From: an uncultured Candidatus Actinomarina sp. | GTDB taxonomy: Bacteria; Actinomycetota; Acidimicrobiia; Actinomarinales; Actinomarinaceae | DNA length: 64,000 nt | Assembly: GCA_902555985.1 (NCBI GenBank) | Contig: CACDUI010000002.1 | Location: 1-64,000, forward strand | Direction of reading: 5' to 3' | Part shown: piece after piece, positions 53,996-62,843 of the stretch | Numbering within the stretch: the first letter of the stretch is position 1 | Layout: each line of letters starts with the position of its first letter | The notes under the pieces: model-generated | Database searches by the model: none | Told to the model about the DNA's origin: nothing | The model's input: only the letters and a program-made list of their open reading frames with translations | Made by a program: the position numbers and the translations under genes

Positions 53996-55582
53996 ATGAC
54001 CGTATCTAAAATCTTCAGGTATACCTTTTTAGCAATTATTAATTCATTAATAGTTTATGCAATACCTCTTACCTTGACTTTTGAGTCCTGGTTTCTGCTT
54101 TCATTAATCATTGTTATTGGAATTTTAATTAATTTAGTATATTTTTCTGACAGGTTTCTTCCTATGAAGTGGATTCTTCCAGGGATGATTTTTATGATAT
54201 CTTTTGTTGTTTTCCCAGCTCTATATAACTCATATGTTTCTTTTACTAATTGGTCTACTGGTCATATACTCACTAAAACTCAAGCTATTAATATTTTAGA
54301 AGATAGGGTTTACACTCCTGAAAATCAAAAAGGTATAGAATTTGAAATATTTGTACTTCAAGATTCTAGTTTAGATTTTTATTATGTAGCTAATCTTGAT
54401 TCAAATAATATATTATTTGGTAAAGCGGTTTCAGATGATGAAATATTTACTACTTCTTATGCTAACCATGAGCCTTCATTATTTGTTAATAATGAATTCG
54501 TAACCCCTGATGGATATTATTTACTTTCTGGAAAAGAACAAATAGCTAATTCGACAACACTACAAGACCTTTCTTTGATTATTGATGAAAGCACAAGAGT
54601 TCAATTGTATAAAATTTCAGTTTTTGGCGCCTCAACTGGTAGGCTTTCTTCAACTTCTCAACTTTATACGTATGACGACCTTAACGATGTAATGATAAAT
54701 AATGCAGATAATTTATCATGCCCTGTAGTAAAAGATAATTTTGTATGTGACGGAAAAGAAATCGAACCAGGGTGGAGAGTTTTTGTTGGCGGTGAGAATT
54801 ATAGAAAATTATTTTCTAATCAACGAATTAGAGGACCTCTGGGAGTAGTTACAAAATGGACTTTCCAATTTGCATTTCTAAGTGTACTTCTTTGTTTTGT
54901 TGTAGGTTTATTTCTCAGCATGATATTAAATAAAGATGGTTTAAAGTTTAAAAGAATATATAGGGCTATATTTATTCTCCCTTATGCAATTCCGGCTTTT
55001 GTATCTGTCCTTGTTTGGAAAGGTCTTTTGAATCCGGATTATGGATTGATAAATAGTTGGTTTGGCCCACTTTATGAGATATTTGATATTGAACCAATTA
55101 AGTGGCTTACAACTAAAGAAAGTGCTCGATCAGCTGTACTACTTGTTAACACTTGGCTTGGTTTTCCTTATATGTTTTTAATAACAACGGGCGCTCTACA
55201 GTCAATTCCAAAAGAGCTAATTGAAGCAGCAAAAGTAGATGGTGCATCAGGATTACAATCATTTTGGAGAATAACATTTCCTCTATTGATGGTTTCTATT
55301 TCGCCATTACTTATTGGTTCATTTGCATATAATTTCAACAACTTTACTTTAATTTTTCTTCTCACAGGTGGAGGGCCTCCAATTATTGGGAGTGATGTAG
55401 CTGTTGGGTGGACGGACATTTTAATTTCATTTACTTATAAACTTGCAATTTCAGGCGGAAGAGGAAATTTATTTGGACTAGCTTCTAGTGTTACAATAAT
55501 TATCTTTTTTATTGTCCTTGTAATATCTGCAATTTCATTTAGATATACAAAAAGATTAGAGAGGATTTATGGAAACATATAA
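53996..55582 (+). CDS. malF: Maltodextrin ABC transporter permease MalF
   Basis: The protein has about 528 residues. Three N-terminal membrane helices are followed by a large extracytoplasmic region (about 85-270, rich in strands, the counterpart of the MalF P2 loop). A permease core of six helices contains the EAA motif EAAKVDGASGLQSFWRITFP, which contacts the ATPase. ATG 53996 is taken; the GTG at 53981 has no ribosome site. It overlaps malG by 14 bases. No malK/msmX ATPase gene is in the window, so an ATPase encoded elsewhere must serve it. Confidence 0.9.
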   Translation: MTVSKIFRYTFLAIINSLIVYAIPLTLTFESWFLLSLIIVIGILINLVYFSDRFLPMKWILPGMIFMISFVVFPALYNSYVSFTNWSTGHILTKTQAINILEDRVYTPENQKGIEFEIFVLQDSSLDFYYVANLDSNNILFGKAVSDDEIFTTSYANHEPSLFVNNEFVTPDGYYLLSGKEQIANSTTLQDLSLIIDESTRVQLYKISVFGASTGRLSSTSQLYTYDDLNDVMINNADNLSCPVVKDNFVCDGKEIEPGWRVFVGGENYRKLFSNQRIRGPLGVVTKWTFQFAFLSVLLCFVVGLFLSMILNKDGLKFKRIYRAIFILPYAIPAFVSVLVWKGLLNPDYGLINSWFGPLYEIFDIEPIKWLTTKESARSAVLLVNTWLGFPYMFLITTGALQSIPKELIEAAKVDGASGLQSFWRITFPLLMVSISPLLIGSFAYNFNNFTLIFLLTGGGPPIIGSDVAVGWTDILISFTYKLAISGGRGNLFGLASSVTIIIFFIVLVISAISFRYTKRLERIYGNI

Positions 55583-56435
55583 ATTATTTAATTGGTTCAA
55601 AGAATATGGATGGAGACACCTATTTGCATTATTGTTTGTTATTTTTGCAATATATCCAATTCTTTTTGTTGCCACTAACTCAGTTGCAGATTTTGCAAAT
55701 TTAACAAATTCAAAATTAATTCCAGATGGATTTACATTAAAACATTATAAATTGCTTTCATCTAATCCACTTGTCCCATATTACAGTTGGCTTTTCAACA
55801 CCTATAAAGTTGCAATTATTGCAGCTTTCTTTAATGTTTTTCTAGGGACTTTAGCTGCATTTGCATTTTCTAGGCTTCAATTTAGAGGAAGAAGAGCAAG
55901 TTTGCTTACACTTGTAATAGTTCAAATGTTTCCATCTTTTTTAGCTTTCGTTGCTATCTATTTATTATTTTTTCAAATAAGCGATGTAGCACCAATAATG
56001 GGACTAGGCACTCATTTTGGATTAATACTTGTATATCTAGGCGGATCTATTGGCTTTAATTCTTGGTTGATTAAAGGCTTTATGGATACAATTTCTCCGT
56101 CTTTAGATGAAGCAGCTAAAGTTGATGGTGCGACAGAATATCAAATTTTTTCAAAAATTATTGCTCCTTTAGCAAGACCAATTTTAGTTGTTATATTTGT
56201 AATTACATTTATAGGAATTTACTCCGACTATATCCTCGCTGCAATATTTTTGAAAGATAAAAATCTATGGACTGTGGCAGTAGGAATAAATACAGTTTTC
56301 GTTGATGATTTTAATGCAGACTGGGGTGTCATTGCAGCTTCATCAGTTATAGCTGCAACACCAATAGCAGTTTTATTTGTTTTCTTTCAAAAGCAAATAA
56401 CTGGAGGATTAACTGCAGGTTCAGTTAAGGGATAA
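55569..56435 (+). CDS. malG: Maltodextrin ABC transporter permease MalG
   Basis: The 288-residue permease has six membrane helices and the EAA motif DEAAKVDGATEYQIFSKIIAP at about residues 178-198, and ends QITGGLTAGSVKG as MalG proteins do. It pairs with MalF to form the channel. GAGGA four bases before the ATG, inside the end of malF, supports the overlapping start. Confidence 0.93.
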   Translation: METYKLFNWFKEYGWRHLFALLFVIFAIYPILFVATNSVADFANLTNSKLIPDGFTLKHYKLLSSNPLVPYYSWLFNTYKVAIIAAFFNVFLGTLAAFAFSRLQFRGRRASLLTLVIVQMFPSFLAFVAIYLLFFQISDVAPIMGLGTHFGLILVYLGGSIGFNSWLIKGFMDTISPSLDEAAKVDGATEYQIFSKIIAPLARPILVVIFVITFIGIYSDYILAAIFLKDKNLWTVAVGINTVFVDDFNADWGVIAASSVIAATPIAVLFVFFQKQITGGLTAGSVKG

Positions 56436-56504
56436 ATCCTATTAATTAATAGCTGATTACGATTATTTAAATTAAAATTAAATAATAGTTTATTGGAGGA
56501 AATT

Positions 56505-58430
56505 TTGTCAAAATTACATGATTATTTGAGTTCGCAAGAAAATTTAATTACAGCTTCAGTTGAAGGAAAAACATTATTAGATTTCATAGATAGAAATGCA
56601 GATGAATATCCGGATTACCCAGCATTAAACACACCAGCTAACAGTGAGTATTCTGCATGGGACTCAATTTCTTGGTCGGAATATAGAGATGTATCAAAAA
56701 ATTTAGCAGCAGGTCTAATGTCATTAGGATTGGGTCCTGGGGATACTGCATTTATCATGTCTAATAATACTAAAGAGCACAATATTGCAGACTTAGGAAT
56801 AGTCTACTGTGGAGCTACTCCATCTACTTTATATAAACAATTAAAATCTTCTCAAATTGAATATGTAGCAAACCTTATGGAAGCAAAAGTTGCAATCGTA
56901 GGTGATTTGGAATTATTCGCAGAGGTAAATGCTGCTAAATCAGACTGTCCAAACCTTCAAGCTATAGTTTTAGTAAATGGTTATGAAGAAAACAAAAATT
57001 TAGATTATGTCCATAGCTATCACAACTTAATTGAAAAAGGAAAAGAAATTAATTCAGAAGATGGTTCAAAGCTAAATGAAGCTATTGAGACAGTCACTCC
57101 TGAATCATTAGCATGTTTAATATTTACATCAGGAACAACTGGTAAACCAAAAGGCGTAATGATTACACATAATAATGTTTTATGGACTATTGAGAGTTTG
57201 TTTGGCCAAATGATTCCTGCAAGTAATTTTCCAAGAATTGTTTCATATTTACCGATGGCTCATATTGCTGCAAGAGCTGGAGACCATTACCAAGCTATAT
57301 ATAGAGTAGGTCAAATATTTCCAGTACCAGTATTAGAGGATATGAGAGACGCACTACCTAGCATTAAGCCCTCAGTATTTTTAGCTGTTCCAAGAGTTTG
57401 GGAAAGATTTAAGGGAGGGTTGCAAGCAAGAATTGAAGAAAATCCAAAAAAAGACTTAATTGATAAAGCAATAAAAAATGGTTTAGAAAAAGTTGATTAT
57501 GAACAAAGGGGAGAAAAAGTCCCTCTGGGTGTAAAGGTTAAAGATGCAGTATTTGCAAAATTAGTTTTCTCAAAGTTCAAAGAAGGACTTGGAATAATGG
57601 ATACAGAATATTTTGTTACTGCCGCAGCACCAATGAATCAAGATGTACACAGATGGTTTCATGCTATCGGTATTGATATTACAGAAATATATGGAATGAC
57701 TGAAGACACCGGTCCAGCAACAATAGGTGTTCCTGGAAATGCTGCTGAAGCTTTTGGAAAAAAATTGAAAGTTGACGGTCTTAATATTCCAAGTGTTCTT
57801 AATCCTATTGGTAAAGTAGGAATACCAATTCCTGGTACAGAAGTCAAAGTATTAGAAGATGGGGAATTATGTATTAAAGGCAAGCATGTAGCTCAGGGAT
57901 ACTACAAATCAGAGGAGCAAACAAAAGAGACATTTGATACAGATGGTTGGTTACATACCGGAGATCTTGCACAAATTGACGATGAGGGCTTTGTTAAAAT
58001 TATTGGACGTAAAAAAGAGATTCTAATTACATCTGCTGGAAAAAATATTGCACCAGTTGAGATTGAAGATCTAGTTAAGCCACATCCTTTAATTGGACAA
58101 GTGTGTGTTGTTGGTGACGGTAAGAAATTTTTATCTGCACTTATAGTTCTTGATGGAGATGGTGGTGCTGAGACATGGGCAGCTGAAAATGGTATTGAGT
58201 ATTCAATAAAAGAAATGGCTAAAAATGAAAATGTCATTCAAGCTGTTCAAGAACAAGTAGACAAAGCAAATTCTCAAGTTGCTAATGTACAAGGTATTAA
58301 GAAATTTGTTCTTTTAGAAAATGAATGGACTGACTCAAGTGGTGAGTTGACTCCAACATTAAAACTTAAGAGAAATGTTATCGCAGAGATGTATAATGAT
58401 GAAATTGAATCAATGTATGAGGAAGTCTAA
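56505..58430 (+). CDS. Long-chain acyl-CoA synthetase (FadD15-like)
   Basis: The start is TTG 56505, set by GGAGGA at 56495-56500; the upstream TTG at 56493 overlaps that site. The 641-residue adenylate-forming enzyme has the AMP-binding P-loop IFTSGTTGKPKGV, ITEIYGMTED, GWLHTGDLAQIDDEGFVKI and the C-terminal catalytic Lys region GRKKEILITSAGKNIAP. It activates fatty acids to acyl-CoA and resembles the long bacterial/actinobacterial FadD15 group with the extended lid. The next two genes act on acyl-CoA. Confidence 0.92.
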   Translation: MSKLHDYLSSQENLITASVEGKTLLDFIDRNADEYPDYPALNTPANSEYSAWDSISWSEYRDVSKNLAAGLMSLGLGPGDTAFIMSNNTKEHNIADLGIVYCGATPSTLYKQLKSSQIEYVANLMEAKVAIVGDLELFAEVNAAKSDCPNLQAIVLVNGYEENKNLDYVHSYHNLIEKGKEINSEDGSKLNEAIETVTPESLACLIFTSGTTGKPKGVMITHNNVLWTIESLFGQMIPASNFPRIVSYLPMAHIAARAGDHYQAIYRVGQIFPVPVLEDMRDALPSIKPSVFLAVPRVWERFKGGLQARIEENPKKDLIDKAIKNGLEKVDYEQRGEKVPLGVKVKDAVFAKLVFSKFKEGLGIMDTEYFVTAAAPMNQDVHRWFHAIGIDITEIYGMTEDTGPATIGVPGNAAEAFGKKLKVDGLNIPSVLNPIGKVGIPIPGTEVKVLEDGELCIKGKHVAQGYYKSEEQTKETFDTDGWLHTGDLAQIDDEGFVKIIGRKKEILITSAGKNIAPVEIEDLVKPHPLIGQVCVVGDGKKFLSALIVLDGDGGAETWAAENGIEYSIKEMAKNENVIQAVQEQVDKANSQVANVQGIKKFVLLENEWTDSSGELTPTLKLKRNVIAEMYNDEIESMYEEV

Positions 58431-58432
58431 AT

Positions 58433-59338
58433 ATGAGCGATATTAATTTTGAAAATAAAACTGTTGTTGTAACAGGTGCTGGTAATGGGTTAGGAAAAGC
58501 ATATGCAATGGAGTTTGCAAAAAGAGGTGCAAATGTTGTTGTAAATGATATTGGCGGCTCAGTTGATGGAGCTGGTTCAGAGAATGCTCCAGCTGATATC
58601 GTTGTTGAAGAAATTAAATCTAATGGAGGAAGCGCAGTTGCAAATTACGATTCAGTTGCTACGAAAGAGGGTGGACAGTCAATTATAGATACAGCATTAA
58701 ATGAATTTGGTTCAATACATTCTGTAGTAAATAATGCTGGGATACTTAGAGATAAAAGTTTTGCAAAAATGGAAGAAGAAGATTTTAATGCAATTATAGA
58801 TGTACATTTAAAAGGTACATTTTTTGTGTGTCAACCAGCATTTGTCCAAATGAAGGAACAGGGTTTTGGGAGATTTGTAAATGTATCATCTCCATCTGGT
58901 CTTTTTGGTAATTTTGGTCAATTAAATTATGGTGCAGCAAAAATGGGAATAGTTGGTCTTACAAATGTACTAGCAATTGAAGGTATGAAGTACAATATAA
59001 AAGCTAACGCTATAGCTCCTAATGCAGCTACAAGAATGACGGAGACTTTATTTGGTGAAGATATGTCAAAAATGCTAACGGTCGACAATATTACACCACT
59101 AGTTGTTTACTTGGCATCAGAACAATGTGAAATAACTCATGAAATATTTACAGCTGGTGGCGGTAGATTTTCAAGAGTCGGTATATCAACTGATGTTGGG
59201 TATTTTAACCCAAGTGCTTCAGCTGAAGATATTCTCAATAATATTGATGAAGTAAGAGATTTATCAAATTCAATCTACCCAACAAGTTTGGCTGATGAGT
59301 TACCATTATTTAATGAAGCAATGAAAAAAGGACAATAA
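58433..59338 (+). CDS. Short-chain dehydrogenase, MFE-2/(3R)-hydroxyacyl-CoA dehydrogenase type
   Basis: The 301-residue SDR has the dinucleotide loop TGAGNGLGKAYAMEFAKRGA followed by VVVNDIGG, a pattern typical of the dehydrogenase unit of peroxisomal multifunctional enzyme type 2 and its actinobacterial relatives. It also has NNAGILRD, NVSSPSG and the catalytic YGAAK. It likely oxidises a 3-hydroxyacyl-CoA with NAD. It is two bases after the acyl-CoA synthetase gene and three before the acyl-CoA dehydrogenase gene. Confidence 0.88.
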   Translation: MSDINFENKTVVVTGAGNGLGKAYAMEFAKRGANVVVNDIGGSVDGAGSENAPADIVVEEIKSNGGSAVANYDSVATKEGGQSIIDTALNEFGSIHSVVNNAGILRDKSFAKMEEEDFNAIIDVHLKGTFFVCQPAFVQMKEQGFGRFVNVSSPSGLFGNFGQLNYGAAKMGIVGLTNVLAIEGMKYNIKANAIAPNAATRMTETLFGEDMSKMLTVDNITPLVVYLASEQCEITHEIFTAGGGRFSRVGISTDVGYFNPSASAEDILNNIDEVRDLSNSIYPTSLADELPLFNEAMKKGQ

Positions 59339-59341
59339 AGA

Positions 59342-60559
59342 TTGGTTAATTCAGTTACAGACATTAGCAATCCAGAACTCTTAGTTCTTGAAAAATTAGA
59401 TGAACTTGTTTCTTATAGAGAAGAAGACCAAGATATTAGAGAATTTTGGGGTAAACAATTTGATTTAGGCTTAGCCTGGATACAATTTCCTGAAGGAGCA
59501 GGCGGACTGGGCCTGAATCCAAAATATCAACTTTTAATAACTGAGAGATTAAGAAGTGAGGGAATATCTCAGCAAAATAGAATAGCTAATATTCTTGGAA
59601 TTGGCATGGGTGCTCCGACAATAGTTGAATATGGTACACCTGAACAAATTCAAACATACTTAAGACCAATGTTCACTACTGAAGAAATATGGTGCCAACT
59701 GTTTTCAGAACCTGGTTCAGGTTCTGATTTAGCAAGTTTATCAACAAAAGCTATAGATGATGGCGATGGTTATATTGTAAACGGGCAAAAAGTCTGGACT
59801 ACACTTGGACATTTAGCTAAATGGGGTCTTATTGTAACTAGAACCGATCCTAGTGTTCCAAAACACAGAGGATTAACATTTTTTATTGTAGATATGGAGT
59901 CGGATGGAGTTGATGTTAGGCCTTTACGACAAATTACCGGAGAGGCTGAATTTAATGAAGTATATTTTACTGATGTAAAAATTCCAAAAGAAAACATTCT
60001 TGGCTCTCTTGGAGAAGGATGGAGAGTTTCGCTTGCAATTTTGATGAATGAAAGAGTAGCAATAGGTGGCAATGTCCGTGAAAGAGGAAGTGGTGCTCCT
60101 GGGCATCTTGTTCAGCTTTGGAAAGAAAATGAGCTAGAAGATCCAGTTTCGAGAGATAAATTGATAAAGCTATGGATAGAACAAGAAGCAGTAAGATTAA
60201 CAAATGTGAGAGCATTCGAAAACAGAGAAAAAGGAACTCCTGGTCCAGAGGGCTCAACTAGTAAACTATATGAAGCTGAAATTAACAAAGCTTCTTATGA
60301 GTTCGGAATGGAAATGCTTGGTAACGATGGATTACTTTTTCCGAGAGGATATGAGCTTACACAACCAGAATTAAATTTTGATAATGAAACTTTTGGTTTT
60401 ACTGACACTCAAAGTCTCTTCTTAAGATCTAGAGCAAACTCTATAGAAGGTGGTACTTCTGAAATAATGAGAAATATTATTGCAGAGAGAGTTTTAGGAT
60501 TACCTAGTGAACCTAAACTTGATAAAGATAAAGCATGGAAAGACATTCCAAGGTCTTAG
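59342..60559 (+). CDS. Acyl-CoA dehydrogenase family protein
   Basis: The 405-residue flavoprotein starts at TTG 59342. It has the flavin-binding LFSEPGSGSDLASLSTKA and VNGQKVWTTLGHLAKW, VYFTDVKIPKENILG, and the C-terminal FAD stretch IEGGTSEIMRNIIAERVLGLP. It introduces a 2,3-double bond in an acyl-CoA. The catalytic Glu position cannot be fixed without alignment; the region before FTDTQSLFLRSRAN is unusual for straight-chain enzymes and closer to the FadE group of steroid and side-chain oxidation. The stop shares TTAG with the convergent thiamine pyrophosphokinase gene. Confidence 0.9.
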   Translation: MVNSVTDISNPELLVLEKLDELVSYREEDQDIREFWGKQFDLGLAWIQFPEGAGGLGLNPKYQLLITERLRSEGISQQNRIANILGIGMGAPTIVEYGTPEQIQTYLRPMFTTEEIWCQLFSEPGSGSDLASLSTKAIDDGDGYIVNGQKVWTTLGHLAKWGLIVTRTDPSVPKHRGLTFFIVDMESDGVDVRPLRQITGEAEFNEVYFTDVKIPKENILGSLGEGWRVSLAILMNERVAIGGNVRERGSGAPGHLVQLWKENELEDPVSRDKLIKLWIEQEAVRLTNVRAFENREKGTPGPEGSTSKLYEAEINKASYEFGMEMLGNDGLLFPRGYELTQPELNFDNETFGFTDTQSLFLRSRANSIEGGTSEIMRNIIAERVLGLPSEPKLDKDKAWKDIPRS

Positions 60560-61170
60560 TAAATTAAACAAAATAGTCCAGCTTCACAATTAATTGAAAT
60601 GGTCTCACTTTTTGATAAATTTCTAAGTGTTTTCGAACTACCAGCATCGATATCTTCTTGATTTAGTCCCCATTCTGCACCTAAAATTGTTAATGATTTT
60701 AAATTTGTAATTGGAATGATGCTAAATTTCGAACCTTTTTTAATTTCAACAGTTATATTTTTTCTAAATAAAATTGTTTTTTCTTGATAAAGCCATCTTA
60801 GATTTTCAGCATATTTGAAATTAGCTAGAACCGAAAAGATTGAAAACAAATGGTCAACCTCACCTTCTTCACCACCTATTAAAAATATGTTCTTTTCATT
60901 AGGTTTTTCTATATTGTCTAATGAAAGTTCAAAATCAGTTTTGTCTTTATCAGATTCATAACTTATAAATTTAATATTCATACTTTTGATTTTCTTAAGT
61001 AAATCTGGTTCAATTGAATCTAGATCTCCCAAGACAACACTGGGAGTTATTGATCTTTCAATTAAATGTTGAGTCCCACCATCAACGCCAACAATATCAG
61101 TAAATTCAATAATTTTTAAATTATGATTTGTTGAGCACTTTCCGCTCAAGGAAATAAGTACATTTTTCAT
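60556..61170 (-). CDS. Thiamine pyrophosphokinase
   Basis: The 204-residue protein has the family motifs VGVDGGTQHLIE, PSVVLGDLDSIEPD (metal/ATP site) and DKTDFELSLDNI, with a C-terminal beta domain. It makes thiamine diphosphate from thiamine, the cofactor needed by KorAB in this window. TATAAT lies eight bases before the ATG. It converges on the acyl-CoA dehydrogenase gene with a 4-base overlap and is divergent from the nfuA-like gene. Confidence 0.85.
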   Translation of the reverse strand: MKNVLISLSGKCSTNHNLKIIEFTDIVGVDGGTQHLIERSITPSVVLGDLDSIEPDLLKKIKSMNIKFISYESDKDKTDFELSLDNIEKPNEKNIFLIGGEEGEVDHLFSIFSVLANFKYAENLRWLYQEKTILFRKNITVEIKKGSKFSIIPITNLKSLTILGAEWGLNQEDIDAGSSKTLRNLSKSETISINCEAGLFCLIY

Positions 61171-61230
61171 ATACTTTAATTATATATCTTTAGTTTAATT
61201 TAATAATTTCTCACATATCTCAAATGAGTT

Positions 61231-61236
61231 TAAAAT
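61231..61236 (+). promoter_or_regulatory. Leaderless-type -10 hexamer for the nfuA-like gene
   Basis: TAAAAT is followed by six bases and ATG at 61243; no Shine-Dalgarno sequence is present. Confidence 0.5.
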
Positions 61237-61242
61237 AGAAGT

Positions 61243-61869
61243 ATGAGTGATGAATTTAAATTTAATATTGGCGAGGAAGCAGTCAAAACTATCATTGATT
61301 TGCGTGATCAAGAACCTGGAGAAAAAGAGTATGCTCTTTTCTTACAAATAGATGGAGTTCACGGTAATCAATTTACTTATGACTTAAGTTTTTTAGATAT
61401 CAATCAAGCAAGGTCTGATGACAAAAGAGTAGATTTTGGCGAGTTACCTGTCATTATTGCTTCAAAGGATGTTGATAAATTTGATGGAGCAAGCCTAGAC
61501 ATGTCTGAAGATCCAGACGCGCCAGGACTTACAATGGACAATCCTAATACACCTAGTCCTGCAATGATTGGTAATCCAGCTGACCTTCCTGAATTAAAAG
61601 GTGAATTAGCAGAAAAAGTACAAGCTGTTTTAGAAACTCAGATAAATCCAGCTATCGCATCACACGGTGGTGCCGCAACACTTATTGGCGTAGAAGGTAA
61701 CGATATATACTTACGTCTTGGTGGTGGGTGCCAAGGATGTGGTATGGCACAAGTAACACTAACACAAGGTATTGAAGCTTCTTTACGTGAAGCTGTTCCA
61801 GAAATTGGAAATATTATAGATGCAACGGACCATGCTGCTGGTGATAATCCATATTTCGCATCGCACTAA
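61243..61869 (+). CDS. NfuA-like Fe-S cluster carrier
   Basis: The 208-residue protein has a degenerate A-type/HesB-like N-terminal domain without Cys (about 1-95; FNIGEEAVKTIIDL, LFLQIDGVHGNQFTYDL) joined to a NifU-type domain (about 120-195; INPAIASHGGAATLIGVEG, GGGCQGCGMAQVTLTQGIE). The CxxC binds a [4Fe-4S] cluster shared in the dimer. It delivers clusters to apo-proteins such as the aconitase-type or, possibly, the [4Fe-4S] dehydratase encoded just beyond. The stop shares CTAA with the convergent MDR gene. Confidence 0.88.
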   Translation: MSDEFKFNIGEEAVKTIIDLRDQEPGEKEYALFLQIDGVHGNQFTYDLSFLDINQARSDDKRVDFGELPVIIASKDVDKFDGASLDMSEDPDAPGLTMDNPNTPSPAMIGNPADLPELKGELAEKVQAVLETQINPAIASHGGAATLIGVEGNDIYLRLGGGCQGCGMAQVTLTQGIEASLREAVPEIGNIIDATDHAAGDNPYFASH

Positions 61870-62843
61870 ATACTAATTACAGTTTTACCTATATTTTTTC
61901 TAGTTAAAAAGTTTTCTAGTGCGACTGATGTTTCTTCTAATTTATAATTATTTTTAGGAACAATTTTTAATTTATCATTTTCGATAAACGAAATTAGTTC
62001 TTGAAAATCTTCAGCAGTTTCAGTAGGAGCAGTATTTGTCCACCGTCCCCACCAAACTCCTACAATTGAAACTCCCTTAACTAATGTCAGATTAAGAGAT
62101 ATTTTAGGAATTGAACCATTAGCAAAGCCAATTACTAGAAGTCTTCCATTGAAAGCTGTAGCTCTTAAAGCTTGTTCGGTAGCCTCACCTCCAACTGGAT
62201 CAATAACAATATCGACACCTTTGCCATCAGTTAACTCTTTTACTGTTTCTTTTAAATCCACTTGATCATATCTAACTATTTCATCTGCACCTAAACTTTT
62301 TACATAATCAGCTTTTTCATTTGATCCAACTGCACAGATAGTATGTAATCCCATAACTTTAGCTAATTGAATTGTTGACGTTCCGATTCCACCAGATGCG
62401 CCAAGTACTAAAAGAGTTTCTCCATTCTTAGCATTAGCTCTTCTTTTCAAAGCATAATAGGAAGTTCCATAATTAATCGGTAAGCTCGCACCAGCTAGTG
62501 AATCAAAATTATTTTTTACAGGTATAACTAAGTTTTCATTTACTGCTACATATTCAGCAAAACCACCAATGGGAGGGATTCCAATTACTTTTGTGCCAAT
62601 TGGAATATTTACTTTTTCACCTTTATCTTCTACAAAACCGCATACTTCATTACCAGGTGTAAATGGTGGATCCATCACAATTTGATACTTACCTTGAACT
62701 AGAAGAGCATCTGGAAAATTTACTCCAGCTGCTTCAACTTTAATTAAGACTTCATTCTCAGCAATTTTAGGTTTATCTATTTCTTGAATTTCTAAAAGAT
62801 TTGGTTCACCTAACTTTGTACAAACAATAGCTTTCATATTCAT
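61866..62843 (-). CDS. Zinc-free MDR oxidoreductase (NADPH:quinone oxidoreductase-like)
   Basis: The 325-residue protein has a GroES-like N-terminal domain (KVEAAGVNFPDALLVQGKYQ, PFTPGNEVCGFV) and a Rossmann domain with LVLGASGGIGTSTIQLAKVMG and DIVIDPVGGEATEQALR. The zinc-ligand Cys residues of alcohol dehydrogenases are absent, placing it with quinone oxidoreductases and enoyl reductases. ATG 62843 shares one base with the upstream dehydratase stop; the ATG two codons in is an alternative start. Coupling suggests it acts on a product of that pathway, perhaps a crotonyl-type thioester (inference). Confidence 0.85.
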   Translation of the reverse strand: MNMKAIVCTKLGEPNLLEIQEIDKPKIAENEVLIKVEAAGVNFPDALLVQGKYQIVMDPPFTPGNEVCGFVEDKGEKVNIPIGTKVIGIPPIGGFAEYVAVNENLVIPVKNNFDSLAGASLPINYGTSYYALKRRANAKNGETLLVLGASGGIGTSTIQLAKVMGLHTICAVGSNEKADYVKSLGADEIVRYDQVDLKETVKELTDGKGVDIVIDPVGGEATEQALRATAFNGRLLVIGFANGSIPKISLNLTLVKGVSIVGVWWGRWTNTAPTETAEDFQELISFIENDKLKIVPKNNYKLEETSVALENFLTRKNIGKTVISI

